Shown: positions 25,341 to 34,268, counted from the stretch's first letter. The stretch is DNA of 64,000 nt from Solirubrobacterales bacterium (GCA_947474595.1 CANJIV010000006.1:1-64000); one strand, 5' to 3'. The notes: generated from the sequence alone by a model not told the origin. Made by a program: numbers and translations.

Positions 25341-26860
25341 TCGATCCAGTCGCCACCGTTGGAGTCGACCTCCAGAAGGCTGGAGTGATCCTAGCCGCAC
25401 TCTTGGCCGGGGCGGCTTTGTTGGCACCAGCGCCGCGGATACGCGCGCTGGCGATGGCGCTTGCGTTGTTACTCACGCCCGCCTTGTTGGTCACTGAGCT
25501 CTGGAACACCTCGCAGTTGCAGCCGGTCCGCAATCACACGGGCTTGGCGGCGGCCGGCGCGGTCATCGTCTTAGTGTTGCTTGTCGGCGCTGCACTGCTG
25601 ATTCGCCGCAAGCCGCTAGTTTTCCCGATCGCAGCGATAGCGGTCTTGCCTTTTCGGGTTCCGATTGAGTCCGCGGGCCAGACGGCCAACCTGCTCGTGC
25701 CGCTGTACTTCGTGATCGCAGCAGGCGCGCTGGCGTTCGTGATCGATCGGGTTATTGGCAAGCAGGAGCTCAATCGACCTAAGCCGGGCGCGCTGGAGTG
25801 GCTGCTGGCCCTGTCGGTGCTGGCCTATGCGGCCCAAGCTAGCTACTCGGGTGACTTCTCTAAAGCCTTGCAGCAGCTCGTCTTCTTTTACATCCCCTTC
25901 ATCGTTCTCTTCGCGCTACTGGTCCAGGTGCAGTGGACGGTGCGGCTGGCACTGATATGCCTCAGCGTGCTGGTTGCCCTAGGCCTAGCCTTTACAGCGA
26001 TCGGGATCGTTGAATACCGCACGCGCACGCTCCTGTTGAACCCGAAAGTCATCAGCTCTAACCAGCTGGAGTCCTACTTCCGCGTCAACTCGCTCTTCTT
26101 TGACCCCAATATCTTCGGCCGCTTCCTGATGGTGGTTATGTTGGGAGTTGCTGCGGTGATGGTCTGGGCGCGACAGCGCCGCGTGGTGATCGGTTGTGTC
26201 TTGGTCTTGGCGGTCCTGTGGATCGGTGTCGTCTTGAGCCTCTCCCAGTCAACTCTTAGCGCCCTGCTGATCGGCCTACTCGTATTGGGTGGGCTACGTT
26301 GGAGCGTGAAGGCCGCCACCGCAGCGGCCGCATTAGCCGTGGCCATCGGGTTGGCGATTGTCCTGATCACGCCGGGCGCGATTGGAATCAAGGACGCCTC
26401 GCTTGACCGCGCCACCTCTGGCCGCGCGGATCTGGTCGACGGAGGGATCCGCCTGATGAGGGAACGCCCGATTGCGGGCTGGGGATCGGGTGCTTTCTCG
26501 GTGGAGTACAAGCGCGCCGAGAGCGCTACCAGCGCTCAGACGGTTTCGGCATCTCACACGATCCCAATCACGATTGGGGCCGAGCAGGGGGCGATTGGGC
26601 TGGCGATCTACCTCGCCCTATTGGCGGCAGCCTTCTGGCGCCTTCTGCGCGGAGCCTCGCTTTCGCCGTTACGCGCCGCAGTCGCTGCGATGTTTGCCGC
26701 GCTGGTCTTCCAGACGCTGCTCTACGCCGCATTCTTAGAGGATCCGATTACTTGGGCTCTGCTCGCGATCGGCTCGGCAGCAGCAGCAGCTACTACGCGT
26801 AAGCCTCGGGATCCTGTTTCAGCTGGCGACCCTACGGCCGCCGCTCTCCCAGATCACTGA
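25319..26860 (+). CDS. O-antigen ligase/polymerase family membrane protein
   Basis: A 513-aa polytopic protein of about twelve helices. The Wzy/WaaL-type PF04932 core lies around residues 210-400 and contains NSLFFDPNIFGRFL, a hydrophobic stretch, and the periplasmic-loop motif RPIAGWGSGAFSVEYKR, which is characteristic. It would join lipid-linked oligosaccharide units outside the membrane. The start overlaps the previous gene by 22 nt. With a flippase and an initiating sugar transferase nearby, a Wzx/Wzy-like assembly route is plausible; no Wzz or Wzc chain-length protein is seen. Confidence 0.88.
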   Translation: MGSTLALIDPVATVGVDLQKAGVILAALLAGAALLAPAPRIRALAMALALLLTPALLVTELWNTSQLQPVRNHTGLAAAGAVIVLVLLVGAALLIRRKPLVFPIAAIAVLPFRVPIESAGQTANLLVPLYFVIAAGALAFVIDRVIGKQELNRPKPGALEWLLALSVLAYAAQASYSGDFSKALQQLVFFYIPFIVLFALLVQVQWTVRLALICLSVLVALGLAFTAIGIVEYRTRTLLLNPKVISSNQLESYFRVNSLFFDPNIFGRFLMVVMLGVAAVMVWARQRRVVIGCVLVLAVLWIGVVLSLSQSTLSALLIGLLVLGGLRWSVKAATAAAALAVAIGLAIVLITPGAIGIKDASLDRATSGRADLVDGGIRLMRERPIAGWGSGAFSVEYKRAESATSAQTVSASHTIPITIGAEQGAIGLAIYLALLAAAFWRLLRGASLSPLRAAVAAMFAALVFQTLLYAAFLEDPITWALLAIGSAAAAATTRKPRDPVSAGDPTAAALPDH

Positions 26861-27923
26861 CGGCCCAGTCGGCGCCAGTCGCAGCGGTCGGGGGAACTTC
26901 GACTCCCAGCTCACGTAGGCGCCGCCAGAGGACGGCGTCGATGCTCTCGGCGCTCTGTTGCAGCGCCCACTCACGCAGCGCGGGATCGCCGGCTACCCGT
27001 GTGGCTCGCTGGGCTCGCAGGGCCTCTACCCACTGCGTGACGCCATCGACTCGGATGACCGCGGGGGAGTAAGTTAGGACCCCCTCCAGCATCGGCGTTA
27101 TGGTGCGTCGCCCAAGGCGTGCTGCCTTGAGAATGCGGTTGGGGATTCCGGCGTCATTGAACGGATCAACTTTGAAGGGGAGGATCCCAACGTCGGCACA
27201 GAGCATCAGCCGCGCGGCCTCCTCGTCTGGACGCCGACCGAGCCAGACGATGTTGGGCAGCTTGCGACAGGCAGCGAAGGCGAGATCGCCGGTCAGCTGC
27301 TTCTCTGCGACCGTGCCGATCATCAAGACGATCAGTTCAGGCATCTCAGAGGCGATCGCTAGCAGCAGCTCCCAGTCGTAGCGCCAACCGATGTTGCCCA
27401 GTGCGACGGCAACGACAGAGTCAGCTGGCTCGGGCTTTGGAAAGGAGTCAGCAGCCGAAGGTGTCAACGCGACGGCGTGTCCGCGCGCGGCCTCAATTTC
27501 AACGAGCGTATTGGTGACGGCGAAGTTCAGCGCAGAGTCGCGCAGCGCGGCGTCGTGCCACAGGCGTAGGCGTGTGGCCAACTTCGGTGTCGCATCGTAG
27601 GCGTGCTCGTAGTGGTCCCAAAGCATGTACCAGAGCTCTGAGCCTTGATTACGATCAACTAGAGCGCGAGCTAGTGGGTACTGGAATGGATGAAACATCA
27701 TCACTACGCGTGGTGACCCTGGCAGCTTGAGGCGCGCCGCTTGGGTACGCGCAAGGCGCTCAGCTAGGCCGAGTGAGAGACGTCCAAAGACGCCGTAGGG
27801 AACCCGCGCAGGCTCGATCGCAACGATCGATTTAGAGCGCAAGAGGTCCTGGGCTTGGTCGTATTGGATGAAGCCGTCGAGCGTGCGTGGAAGCAGCAAG
27901 ACGGCAGTGGGCTTGGAGGCCAT
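26832..27923 (-). CDS. glycosyltransferase (GT-B fold), opposite strand
   Basis: A roughly 363-aa glycosyltransferase-like protein. The C-terminal half shows GNIGWRYDWELLLAI, a VWLGRRPDEEAARLM segment, and CADVGILPFKVDPFNDAGIPNRILKAARLG-like GT4 nucleotide-sugar binding features. The start is the ATG at 27923; a GTG nine bases upstream is the alternative. It is the only minus-strand gene within the otherwise rightward glycan locus. Its 3' end overlaps the ligase gene by 29 nt, and its start faces the flippase start across a shared palindromic promoter. That symmetry suggests co-expression of the two genes. Confidence 0.85.
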   Translation of the reverse strand: MASKPTAVLLLPRTLDGFIQYDQAQDLLRSKSIVAIEPARVPYGVFGRLSLGLAERLARTQAARLKLPGSPRVVMMFHPFQYPLARALVDRNQGSELWYMLWDHYEHAYDATPKLATRLRLWHDAALRDSALNFAVTNTLVEIEAARGHAVALTPSAADSFPKPEPADSVVAVALGNIGWRYDWELLLAIASEMPELIVLMIGTVAEKQLTGDLAFAACRKLPNIVWLGRRPDEEAARLMLCADVGILPFKVDPFNDAGIPNRILKAARLGRRTITPMLEGVLTYSPAVIRVDGVTQWVEALRAQRATRVAGDPALREWALQQSAESIDAVLWRRLRELGVEVPPTAATGADWAVSDLGERRP

Positions 27924-27930
27924 CGAGCCC

Positions 27931-27942
27931 ACGCTATAGCGT
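27931..27942. promoter_or_regulatory. 12-bp palindrome giving mirror-image -10 elements for two divergent leaderless genes
   Basis: ACGCTATAGCGT is its own reverse complement. Read on either strand its second half is TAGCGT, which fits TANNNT. On the plus strand it ends 7 nt before the flippase ATG at 27950; on the minus strand it ends exactly 7 nt before the glycosyltransferase ATG at 27923. No Shine-Dalgarno fits in either leader. Confidence 0.6.
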
Positions 27943-27949
27943 GAACGGG

Positions 27950-29443
27950 ATGTTCGGGTATCTCAAGCGGCTGCTGAAGACCGGTGCCGCCTACCAAGTG
28001 GCCGAAGCGGTGGCCAAAATCATCGCGCTAATTCTGCTGCCGATTTACACGCGCTACCTCACGCCAGCCGACTACGGTACCGCCGATCTGCTGCTGACTT
28101 TGGTGATTTTAGTCAGCATTGTCGGGCGTTTGGGGATCATCGAGGCGTTCGTACGCTTCTACTACCTTGACGACGATCAAGCACGACGCGATCGGGTCGC
28201 CAGAGCTTCCACTGCGATCGTTTTTATTACGACAACGGTTATTTGCGGACTTTCAGCACTTTTCGCTGCGCAGCTCTCCAAGCTCGTACTCGGCTTTGAG
28301 GATTCCACGCTCTGGATGATTACCACGCTAGGTCTGTGGTCATTTACCAACCTTGAGATGGCCTATGCCTTGCTACGCGTTGACGAGATGACGCGCATCT
28401 ACATTCGCGCCTCCTTGATCAACGTTGGGCTCACGGTCGGGCTGAGTCTCTGGTTGGTGGTCGGAGAGGGAGACGGCGCCAGTGGCCTGCTGGCCGGAAA
28501 CTTCATCGCCTCAACGGTCGTGCTGTTTGGACTGTGGTGGAAGCTGCGCCACCGCGTAGGCATCCGCATCGACGCACCCACGCTCTCGCCGATGTTGCGC
28601 TTCGGACTACCAACGGTCCCGGCCGAGGTCTCGGTGTTCGCCTTGAACCTGATCGATCGCACCTACCTCTACCGGGTCGAGAGTCCCAAGGTCGCCGGGC
28701 TCTACTCGCTGTCGATCAAACTCGCGGCGGTTGTGATCTTCGCCACCCGTGCCTTTCAGTATGCCTGGCCGCCGCTCGCCTATTCGATCACCGATGACAA
28801 CGAGGCCGGGCGCCTGTATGCGCTAGTTGCGACCTACTACGTCCTCGTCACCGGCATCATCGTCGCCGGGCTTACCTTGCTGGGTCGCTGGGCTGTACGG
28901 CTCTTAGCTGCGCCAGACTTTTTTGACGCCTTTGAGTCTCTGCCATGGGTTTCGCTGGGCTGGGCGATGTACGGCCTCTTCCTGATCTTCGTCGTGATCG
29001 CCGGTCGTGCGAAGGTAACTAAACGCAACTTCCCGGCAGCAGCCGCAGGGCTTGTGGTTAATGTCGGATTACTATTCTTGCTCGTCCCGACGTTTGGTAT
29101 CGCCGGTGCAGGCGCAGCCCTCTGCGGGGCGTATCTCGTAATGCTGATCCTGATGTATTTCCTGACGCGCAATCTCTTTACGGTTGGGTTTGAGTGGATC
29201 AGGCTCGTGCAACTGATCGTTGTGATCGGCGGACTAACGGTCGCCGGCGAGCTGGTTCTGCCGACGGACGGTGTGGTCGGTTTCCTATCTCGCCTAGCGG
29301 TCTGGGTGGCAATCCCGCTGGTCTTGTTGGTTACACGGTTCTTTCCCCCTGCTGAAATTAAGCGGCTGCGCGAGCTCGGCGGTCGTCTGCGCCGCGCATC
29401 TGCCCAATCCACGCCAGCGGTCGGCCCGCGGACCGAGGTTTAA
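27950..29443 (+). CDS. polysaccharide flippase (Wzx/MATE-like, MOP superfamily)
   Basis: A 497-aa polytopic membrane protein with about fourteen helices. The N-terminus (FGYLKRLLKTGAAYQVAEA, then YTRYLTPADYGTADLLLT) is typical of the polysaccharide transporter family moving lipid-linked oligosaccharides across the membrane. The ATG at 27950 is preferred over longer upstream frames because of family alignment and the TAGCGT element seven bases upstream. It is followed after three bases by the GT4 gene, so it begins an operon running to 32369. Confidence 0.9.
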   Translation: MFGYLKRLLKTGAAYQVAEAVAKIIALILLPIYTRYLTPADYGTADLLLTLVILVSIVGRLGIIEAFVRFYYLDDDQARRDRVARASTAIVFITTTVICGLSALFAAQLSKLVLGFEDSTLWMITTLGLWSFTNLEMAYALLRVDEMTRIYIRASLINVGLTVGLSLWLVVGEGDGASGLLAGNFIASTVVLFGLWWKLRHRVGIRIDAPTLSPMLRFGLPTVPAEVSVFALNLIDRTYLYRVESPKVAGLYSLSIKLAAVVIFATRAFQYAWPPLAYSITDDNEAGRLYALVATYYVLVTGIIVAGLTLLGRWAVRLLAAPDFFDAFESLPWVSLGWAMYGLFLIFVVIAGRAKVTKRNFPAAAAGLVVNVGLLFLLVPTFGIAGAGAALCGAYLVMLILMYFLTRNLFTVGFEWIRLVQLIVVIGGLTVAGELVLPTDGVVGFLSRLAVWVAIPLVLLVTRFFPPAEIKRLRELGGRLRRASAQSTPAVGPRTEV

Positions 29444-29446
29444 GGC

Positions 29447-30619
29447 GTGCAACCAACGATCCATGTCGAAGTAATCGATCCGTCGGCGTTTACGCCTCCC
29501 TATGACCACGCACTCTGCGGCGCCCTGGCCGCCGCAGGCGCCGATGTCGAGCTCGTTACTAGCCGCTTTGCTTACGGTCCTACCGCAGACACTGACGGCG
29601 CCTACAAGGTCACTGAGCGGTTCTATCGCTGGGCGCCAGGCAAGCCAGGGTCTCGACCACGGTTGGCCGCCAAGCTTCTCCAGCACGTCCCAGACATGCT
29701 GTCGTGGCGCCGCCAGCTCGGCGACGCCGACATCCTGCACTTCCAGTGGCTAGCCGCGACGCCGCTGGACGTTCACTTGCTTCCACGAGCAAAACGCCAC
29801 GGTGGCCGACGCCCGATTGTGCTGACCGCTCACGATGTAATCGCTCGCGAGCCTCGCCGCGGGCAGCTCGCGGCTCAACGCCGCCTCTATGACCAAGTTG
29901 ACGCGATCATCGTCCACTCCGAGCACGGAGCTCGGCGGCTCGTCGGTGAGTTGGGAGTCGATTCTGAGCGGATTCACGTGATCGCACACGGAGCCTTCGA
30001 CCACCTTGCATCCCAACCCGGTGCGGTAGCGCTGCCGACTGAATTGGCCGATGTAAAAAAGCCCGTCGTCCTATGTTTCGGCCTAATTCGCCCGTACAAG
30101 GGAGTAGAAGAGCTGTTGCGCGCTTGGCAGGGGATTGAGGATGCTGAGTTGTGGATTGTCGGGATGCCGCGGATGGATATCGCGCCGCTGGAGGCGATCG
30201 CTACGCCTAGTGTGCGATTTGTCTCCCGCTTCGTGACTGACCTTGAGTTGCCGGCATTTTTTAAGCGCGCAGACCTCGTCGTGCTGCCTTACTTAGAGAT
30301 CGATCAGTCGGGAGTTCTCTTCACCGCCCTAGCCTTTGGTCGCCCTCTGCTGCTCTCCGATGTCGGTGGCTTTCCTGAGGTCGCTAAGAGTGGCGCTGCG
30401 CGGCTCGTACCAAGCGGCGATGTGAGCGCTTTGCATGCGGCGCTAGTCGATCTAATTGGAGACAGCGAGCAGCGCGCGCAGTTGGGCGCAGCATCGCGCG
30501 CAGCGGCTGACGGGCCGTATTCCTGGGACGAGATTGGCCGCCAGACGGTAGCTCTCTACGAGCAATTACTCGCCCAACCCGCCCCAAACGCGCCGCGCTC
30601 GTCACAATCTGGACAGTGA
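29447..30619 (+). CDS. GT4-family glycosyltransferase
   Basis: A 390-aa retaining GT-B enzyme. The donor-binding half has VLCFGLIRPYKGVEELLRAW, FVSRFVTDLELPAFFKRADLVVLPY and a SGVLFTALAFGRPLLLSDVGG segment, which is the standard E-x7-E-like region with substitutions (the first acidic position reads S/G-rich here). It starts at GTG three bases after the flippase stop and overlaps the following gene as GTGA. It probably transfers one sugar onto the lipid-linked repeat unit. Donor and acceptor are unknown. Confidence 0.88.
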   Translation: MQPTIHVEVIDPSAFTPPYDHALCGALAAAGADVELVTSRFAYGPTADTDGAYKVTERFYRWAPGKPGSRPRLAAKLLQHVPDMLSWRRQLGDADILHFQWLAATPLDVHLLPRAKRHGGRRPIVLTAHDVIAREPRRGQLAAQRRLYDQVDAIIVHSEHGARRLVGELGVDSERIHVIAHGAFDHLASQPGAVALPTELADVKKPVVLCFGLIRPYKGVEELLRAWQGIEDAELWIVGMPRMDIAPLEAIATPSVRFVSRFVTDLELPAFFKRADLVVLPYLEIDQSGVLFTALAFGRPLLLSDVGGFPEVAKSGAARLVPSGDVSALHAALVDLIGDSEQRAQLGAASRAAADGPYSWDEIGRQTVALYEQLLAQPAPNAPRSSQSGQ

Positions 30620-31782
30620 CCGCCTTACTTAAGGCCATCTTTTGGCCCGCCGTCGCTGCGCTTGCCTGGACCCAGATTGGGTATGGCGCGTTGGTCGTCG
30701 CGCTTACGCGCCGCGGCTCTAGGCCGGGCGCCCCGCTTGCCACGGCGCCTTCTGCAGGGACCAAAGCCGAAGCCTCTTTGCCGACGGTCACCCTGATTAT
30801 CGCCGCTCACAACGAAGCCTCTGTGATCGCAGCAAAGGTCGCTAACGCGCGTGGCCTGGACTATCCAGGCGATCGCTTGGAGGTCATCGTCGCCGCCGAT
30901 GGCTGCACAGATGACACGGTTGCGCGCGCCACTGAGGCTGGGGCAGATGCAGTCTTAGATCTAATTCGCGGCGGCAAGGTTCAGGCCCAAGATGCAGGCG
31001 TGCGACGTGCTAGCGGCGAGATATTAGCCTTCTCTGACGCCAACTCTACGTGGGAGCCAGGCGCGCTGAAGTGCCTAGTCGCGCGCTTCGAGGAGGCCAA
31101 GGTTGGCTATGTCTGCGGTCAGGTTAACTTCATCAATCCCGATGGCGGTGACAACCAAGAAGGTCTCTACTGGCGTTACGAGATGATGATTCGCAGCGCC
31201 GAATCACAGCTCTCCTCAGTAACGGGTGGCAATGGAGCGATCTACGCGACACGTCGTGACTCCTACGTAGAGATGGACCCGATCATGGGCCACGACCTTT
31301 CCTTCCCCTTCACGATGGTCAAGAACGGGTGGCGGGCCGTCTACGAGCCGCGCGCCCGTGCTACCGAGCGGATGGTCCCGACCGTGGTCGGCGAGTACTC
31401 GCGCAAGCGACGGATGATGAGCCACGCTTGGCCGATCGTCGTCCAGGGTGGGCTGGCGCGCCTTGGTAACTACCCCGCTGACTACGCAGGCATGGTCGTC
31501 TCCCACCGTCTGCTGCGTTACGCATCTCCGTTTCTACACATCGCGATACTGGCGGCTAACTTAGCGCTCGTTGTCCGCGGCGCGCGTGGACTCTACGCCG
31601 CCAGCCTTGCCGTTCAGGCAGCGATTCTGCTCGCGGCTCTGTCGGCGCCAGCGCTGTCGGCGCGGCCCTTTGCGGTCGCTCGCTACTACGTTGTGACGAC
31701 GGCTGCGATCGCCGGTGGGTTATGGGATTGGCGCCGGCACGGCACCGAGGCCTCGTGGTCGCCGCCGGAGGGAACTCGTTGA
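30616..31782 (+). CDS. GT2-family glycosyltransferase with membrane segments
   Basis: A 388-aa GT-A enzyme. An N-terminal hydrophobic segment (about residues 5-30) is followed by the GT2 core: LIIAAHNEASVIAAKVAN, VIVAADGCTDDT, FSDANSTWEPGALK (a DxN-type metal motif), and GGNGAIYATRRDSY near 205. KRRMMSHAW stands where processive enzymes have QxxRW. C-terminal membrane helices (about 300-375) follow. The GTG start overlaps the previous stop. It may be a polymerising or single-addition transferase at the membrane. Confidence 0.88.
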   Translation: MTALLKAIFWPAVAALAWTQIGYGALVVALTRRGSRPGAPLATAPSAGTKAEASLPTVTLIIAAHNEASVIAAKVANARGLDYPGDRLEVIVAADGCTDDTVARATEAGADAVLDLIRGGKVQAQDAGVRRASGEILAFSDANSTWEPGALKCLVARFEEAKVGYVCGQVNFINPDGGDNQEGLYWRYEMMIRSAESQLSSVTGGNGAIYATRRDSYVEMDPIMGHDLSFPFTMVKNGWRAVYEPRARATERMVPTVVGEYSRKRRMMSHAWPIVVQGGLARLGNYPADYAGMVVSHRLLRYASPFLHIAILAANLALVVRGARGLYAASLAVQAAILLAALSAPALSARPFAVARYYVVTTAAIAGGLWDWRRHGTEASWSPPEGTR

Positions 31783-32369
31783 ACGCGCTGAGCCGTTGTC
31801 TCGATCTCGTGATCGCCTCGGTAGGGCTTGTTCTTGGAGCACCATTGATCGTCGCTGGGGCGGTGGCAGTTCGGTTGGAGTCCCGTGGACATCACATCTA
31901 TCGCCAGCAGCGCATCGGCAAGGATGGCGCGGCCTTTGAGATGTACAAATTGCGCACGATGGTCAGTGGCGCCGAGGGGATGGGATCTGGACTGGTCGTC
32001 GATAGCGGCGACTCAAGGATCACGCGCGTCGGCTCCTTCTTGCGCCGCACATCAATCGACGAGCTACCAAACCTCCTAAATGTCTGGCGTGGAGAGATGG
32101 CGATCGTCGGACCTCGCCCCACCGTTCAAGTTCAAGTCGAGCAGTACACAGAGCGCCAGCGCGGGAGGCTGGTCGTAAAGCCCGGAATCACGGGCTGGGC
32201 CCAGATCAACGGACGTGCGACACTGCCTTGGTCGGAGCGCATCGAGCTCGATCTCTGGTACGTCGAGCACCGGTCGCTCTTGCTTGACTTAAAAATCCTT
32301 ATCCGCACCATCAGGATGGTTTTCGGCGGCCAAGGGCTCTACCGCGGAGATACGGGCGGGTGGCGATGA
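31779..32369 (+). CDS. initiating sugar-1-phosphate transferase (bacterial sugar transferase family)
   Basis: A 196-aa polyprenyl-phosphate sugar-1-P transferase. One N-terminal hydrophobic helix (about residues 8-28) is followed by the PglC-type catalytic region with GKDGAAFEMYKLRTMV, RRTSIDELPNLLNVWRGEM, IVGPRPT and KPGITGWAQINGRA. The start is TTG, overlapping the previous stop as TTGA and preceded by GGAGGGAA at 31767-31774; an upstream frame from 31722 has no family similarity. This short PglC-like form, with an amino-sugar pathway nearby, is consistent with transferring a modified UDP-sugar phosphate onto undecaprenyl phosphate. Confidence 0.92.
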   Translation: MNALSRCLDLVIASVGLVLGAPLIVAGAVAVRLESRGHHIYRQQRIGKDGAAFEMYKLRTMVSGAEGMGSGLVVDSGDSRITRVGSFLRRTSIDELPNLLNVWRGEMAIVGPRPTVQVQVEQYTERQRGRLVVKPGITGWAQINGRATLPWSERIELDLWYVEHRSLLLDLKILIRTIRMVFGGQGLYRGDTGGWR

Positions 32370-32371
32370 AT

Positions 32372-33247
32372 CTAGGGCACCAGCGCAGCGGCAGGCCTCT
32401 TAACCTGGGCCTTGGGCTTTGCTTTTGGTTTGGCCTTAGCTACCCGTTTGGGCTTCCAGCATTGATCTAGAAAGCTAAGGATTTCGGCCGTCAGTCGTTG
32501 GGGTCGCGTACGCAGCTCGAAGATTGAACCGGCCTGTATGAGGCGGGCATTAGGCAGTTCGCTTGCCAGCATCCCCGCATCGGAGAAGGGGTGGACTGGG
32601 TCACTGTGGTGGCCGATCACCAACGTTGGCGCGGTGAACGTTCGACGGACATCACGGTGAGGAGCGATTCGGCCGAAGAACAGGCCTTGGAGGACCGACG
32701 CGCTGGGGCCGGGATCTTGGCGCAGCCAGTCGAGCAGCACATCTCCCAGCTGCGGCAGGCGTTCGCGCGGAATTGCCTTCGCCAGTATCTGCACAAGCTT
32801 CATCCCCGGCTCCCCGAATGTAAGGGCAAGCATTAGCGGTGTGAAGGCGATCGCACAGCCCAGTAGCGCGTTCTCTAAGACCGGCATATCGATCAGCATT
32901 CCGCGGACGCGTTCGGGCGCGAGCGCCTCAACCTCAAGCGTCGCATTTGCTCCCAGCGAAGTGCCGCCGATGACTGCTTGATCGATCTCGAGATGGTCAA
33001 GCAGGGCGACGGTCTGCTCGGCAAAGAACTCCATCGAGTATTGAGACATCTCGCGCGGCCGGTCCGAGCTGCCGTGTCCGAGCACATCGAGCGTGATGAC
33101 GTGGTGGCCGGCCTCAGCCAGCGTGAGGGCAAGGGGTATGTGCATCCGCTGGGAGAAGAGCAGCCCTGGCAGAAGCACGATGTGTCGCGGCCCATCGCCG
33201 AATTCGGTGTAGGAGAGGCGATATCTGCCGTGGCGAAAAGAGGACAT
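32372..33247 (-). CDS. alpha/beta hydrolase with basic Lys/Ala/Pro tail
   Basis: A 291-aa hydrolase of the alpha/beta fold. HIVLLPGLLFSQRMH gives the oxyanion region, GHGSSDRP follows, the nucleophile elbow is GGTSLGA near residue 100, and GHHSDPVHPF near 225 supplies the late acidic/histidine region. The last 27 residues form an unusual tail of lysine, alanine and proline (KPKAKPKAQVKRPAAA) that resembles histone-like tails and is not needed for the fold. The substrate is unknown. It is convergent with the sugar transferase, two bases apart. TAATAT lies nine bases before the ATG. Confidence 0.82.
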   Translation of the reverse strand: MSSFRHGRYRLSYTEFGDGPRHIVLLPGLLFSQRMHIPLALTLAEAGHHVITLDVLGHGSSDRPREMSQYSMEFFAEQTVALLDHLEIDQAVIGGTSLGANATLEVEALAPERVRGMLIDMPVLENALLGCAIAFTPLMLALTFGEPGMKLVQILAKAIPRERLPQLGDVLLDWLRQDPGPSASVLQGLFFGRIAPHRDVRRTFTAPTLVIGHHSDPVHPFSDAGMLASELPNARLIQAGSIFELRTRPQRLTAEILSFLDQCWKPKRVAKAKPKAKPKAQVKRPAAALVP

Positions 33248-33256
33248 CTACTAGAA

Positions 33257-33262
33257 ATATTA
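33257..33262 (-). promoter_or_regulatory. TANNNT -10 element before the alpha/beta hydrolase
   Basis: TAATAT on the minus strand, 9 nt before the ATG at 33247, with no Shine-Dalgarno between. Confidence 0.5.
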
Positions 33263-33362
33263 CCCGCAGGCGCTAGCGGGCTAAAGAGTTGCTAGTCGAC
33301 GGATCTCGTGAGTTAGTACCGTGCGGGAACCGTTGACCCTAGTGACCTAGAGGAGATCTACG

Positions 33363-34238
33363 ATGGCTCGCAACCCACGCACTCTGACTGGCAAGGTTGC
33401 CGCCGTAACAGGTGGCGCAAGAGGTATCGGCCGAGCGACTGCGGAGGCGATGGCCCGAGAGGGCATCAAAGTAGGTATCGGCGACCTAGATGGCGACCTC
33501 GCGCGTATCTGCGCTCAGGAGATCGGTAACGGCGCTCGCGGATACGACCTCAACGTGACCAGCCGAGACTCCTTCGTGGCGTTTCTAGATGCCGTTGAGG
33601 CCGACCTCGGCCCGCTTGACGTAATCGTCAATAACGCAGGGATCATGCAGCTCGGCGAATTTCACGCAGAGTCCGACCTCGTCACGGTCCGCCAGTTTGA
33701 GATCAACTTTCACGGCGTTGCAACCGGCACCAAGCTCGCCCTTGAGCGTATGCGCCCCCGTCGCCGCGGCCACATAATCAATATCGCTTCCTCGGCTGGC
33801 AAGGTCTCCCCGCCAGGTGGCGCAACCTACGCGGCAAGTAAGCACGCCGTAGTCGGCCTGACCGAGGCCGTCGCGGCCGAGAATGCGGCGCTAGGGATCG
33901 ACTGCTCGATCGTGATGCCTGGAGTTGTTAATACCGAACTCGCCGCTGGGTTGGCCAAGGGTCGAGGGGTCAAGATCTCTGAGCCGTCAGATGTCGCCGA
34001 CGCGATCGTCGCCACGCTTAAGTCTCCTCGACTAGACGTTTACGTCCCAAGGTCGATCGGTGGCATCAATCGCCTCTTAGGACTCCTCCCGCGCTCATTT
34101 GGAGATGCCCTGGGTAGAGCGCTTAAGGTGGACAGGATTCTCTGGGCGGCCGACAGCGCCCAGCGCAGCGGATATGAGTCCCGAGCGGCACGCAGCGAGT
34201 CAGGAGTAGATGATCGCGACGGCAGCGGTGGCCAGTGA
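33363..34238 (+). CDS. short-chain dehydrogenase/reductase (SDR)
   Basis: A 291-aa NAD(P)-dependent oxidoreductase of the classical SDR type. The cofactor loop is TGGARGIG near residues 18-25, NNAGIM is near 91, the catalytic serine lies in NIASSAGKVS, and YAASKHAV near 157 contains the Tyr/Lys pair. A C-terminal extension (about 245-291) is longer than usual. In contrast to many genes here it has a clear GGAG Shine-Dalgarno nine bases before the ATG. The substrate is not evident. Confidence 0.9.
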   Translation: MARNPRTLTGKVAAVTGGARGIGRATAEAMAREGIKVGIGDLDGDLARICAQEIGNGARGYDLNVTSRDSFVAFLDAVEADLGPLDVIVNNAGIMQLGEFHAESDLVTVRQFEINFHGVATGTKLALERMRPRRRGHIINIASSAGKVSPPGGATYAASKHAVVGLTEAVAAENAALGIDCSIVMPGVVNTELAAGLAKGRGVKISEPSDVADAIVATLKSPRLDVYVPRSIGGINRLLGLLPRSFGDALGRALKVDRILWAADSAQRSGYESRAARSESGVDDRDGSGGQ

Positions 34239-34262
34239 AGTCAGTCGATCACTGCTGCGAGA

Positions 34263-34268
34263 TAGGAT
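34263..34268 (+). promoter_or_regulatory. TANNNT -10 element, leaderless type, for rfbC
   Basis: TAGGAT, 7 nt before the ATG at 34276. It argues for that start rather than an in-frame ATG at 34210, which would lie inside the preceding SDR gene. Confidence 0.6.

Noticed and set aside
26832-27923. horizontal insertion of the opposite-strand glycosyltransferase
   Set aside because: Base composition looks like its neighbours, no repeats or mobile genes flank it, and it shares a symmetric promoter with the flippase, which argues for an integrated arrangement.
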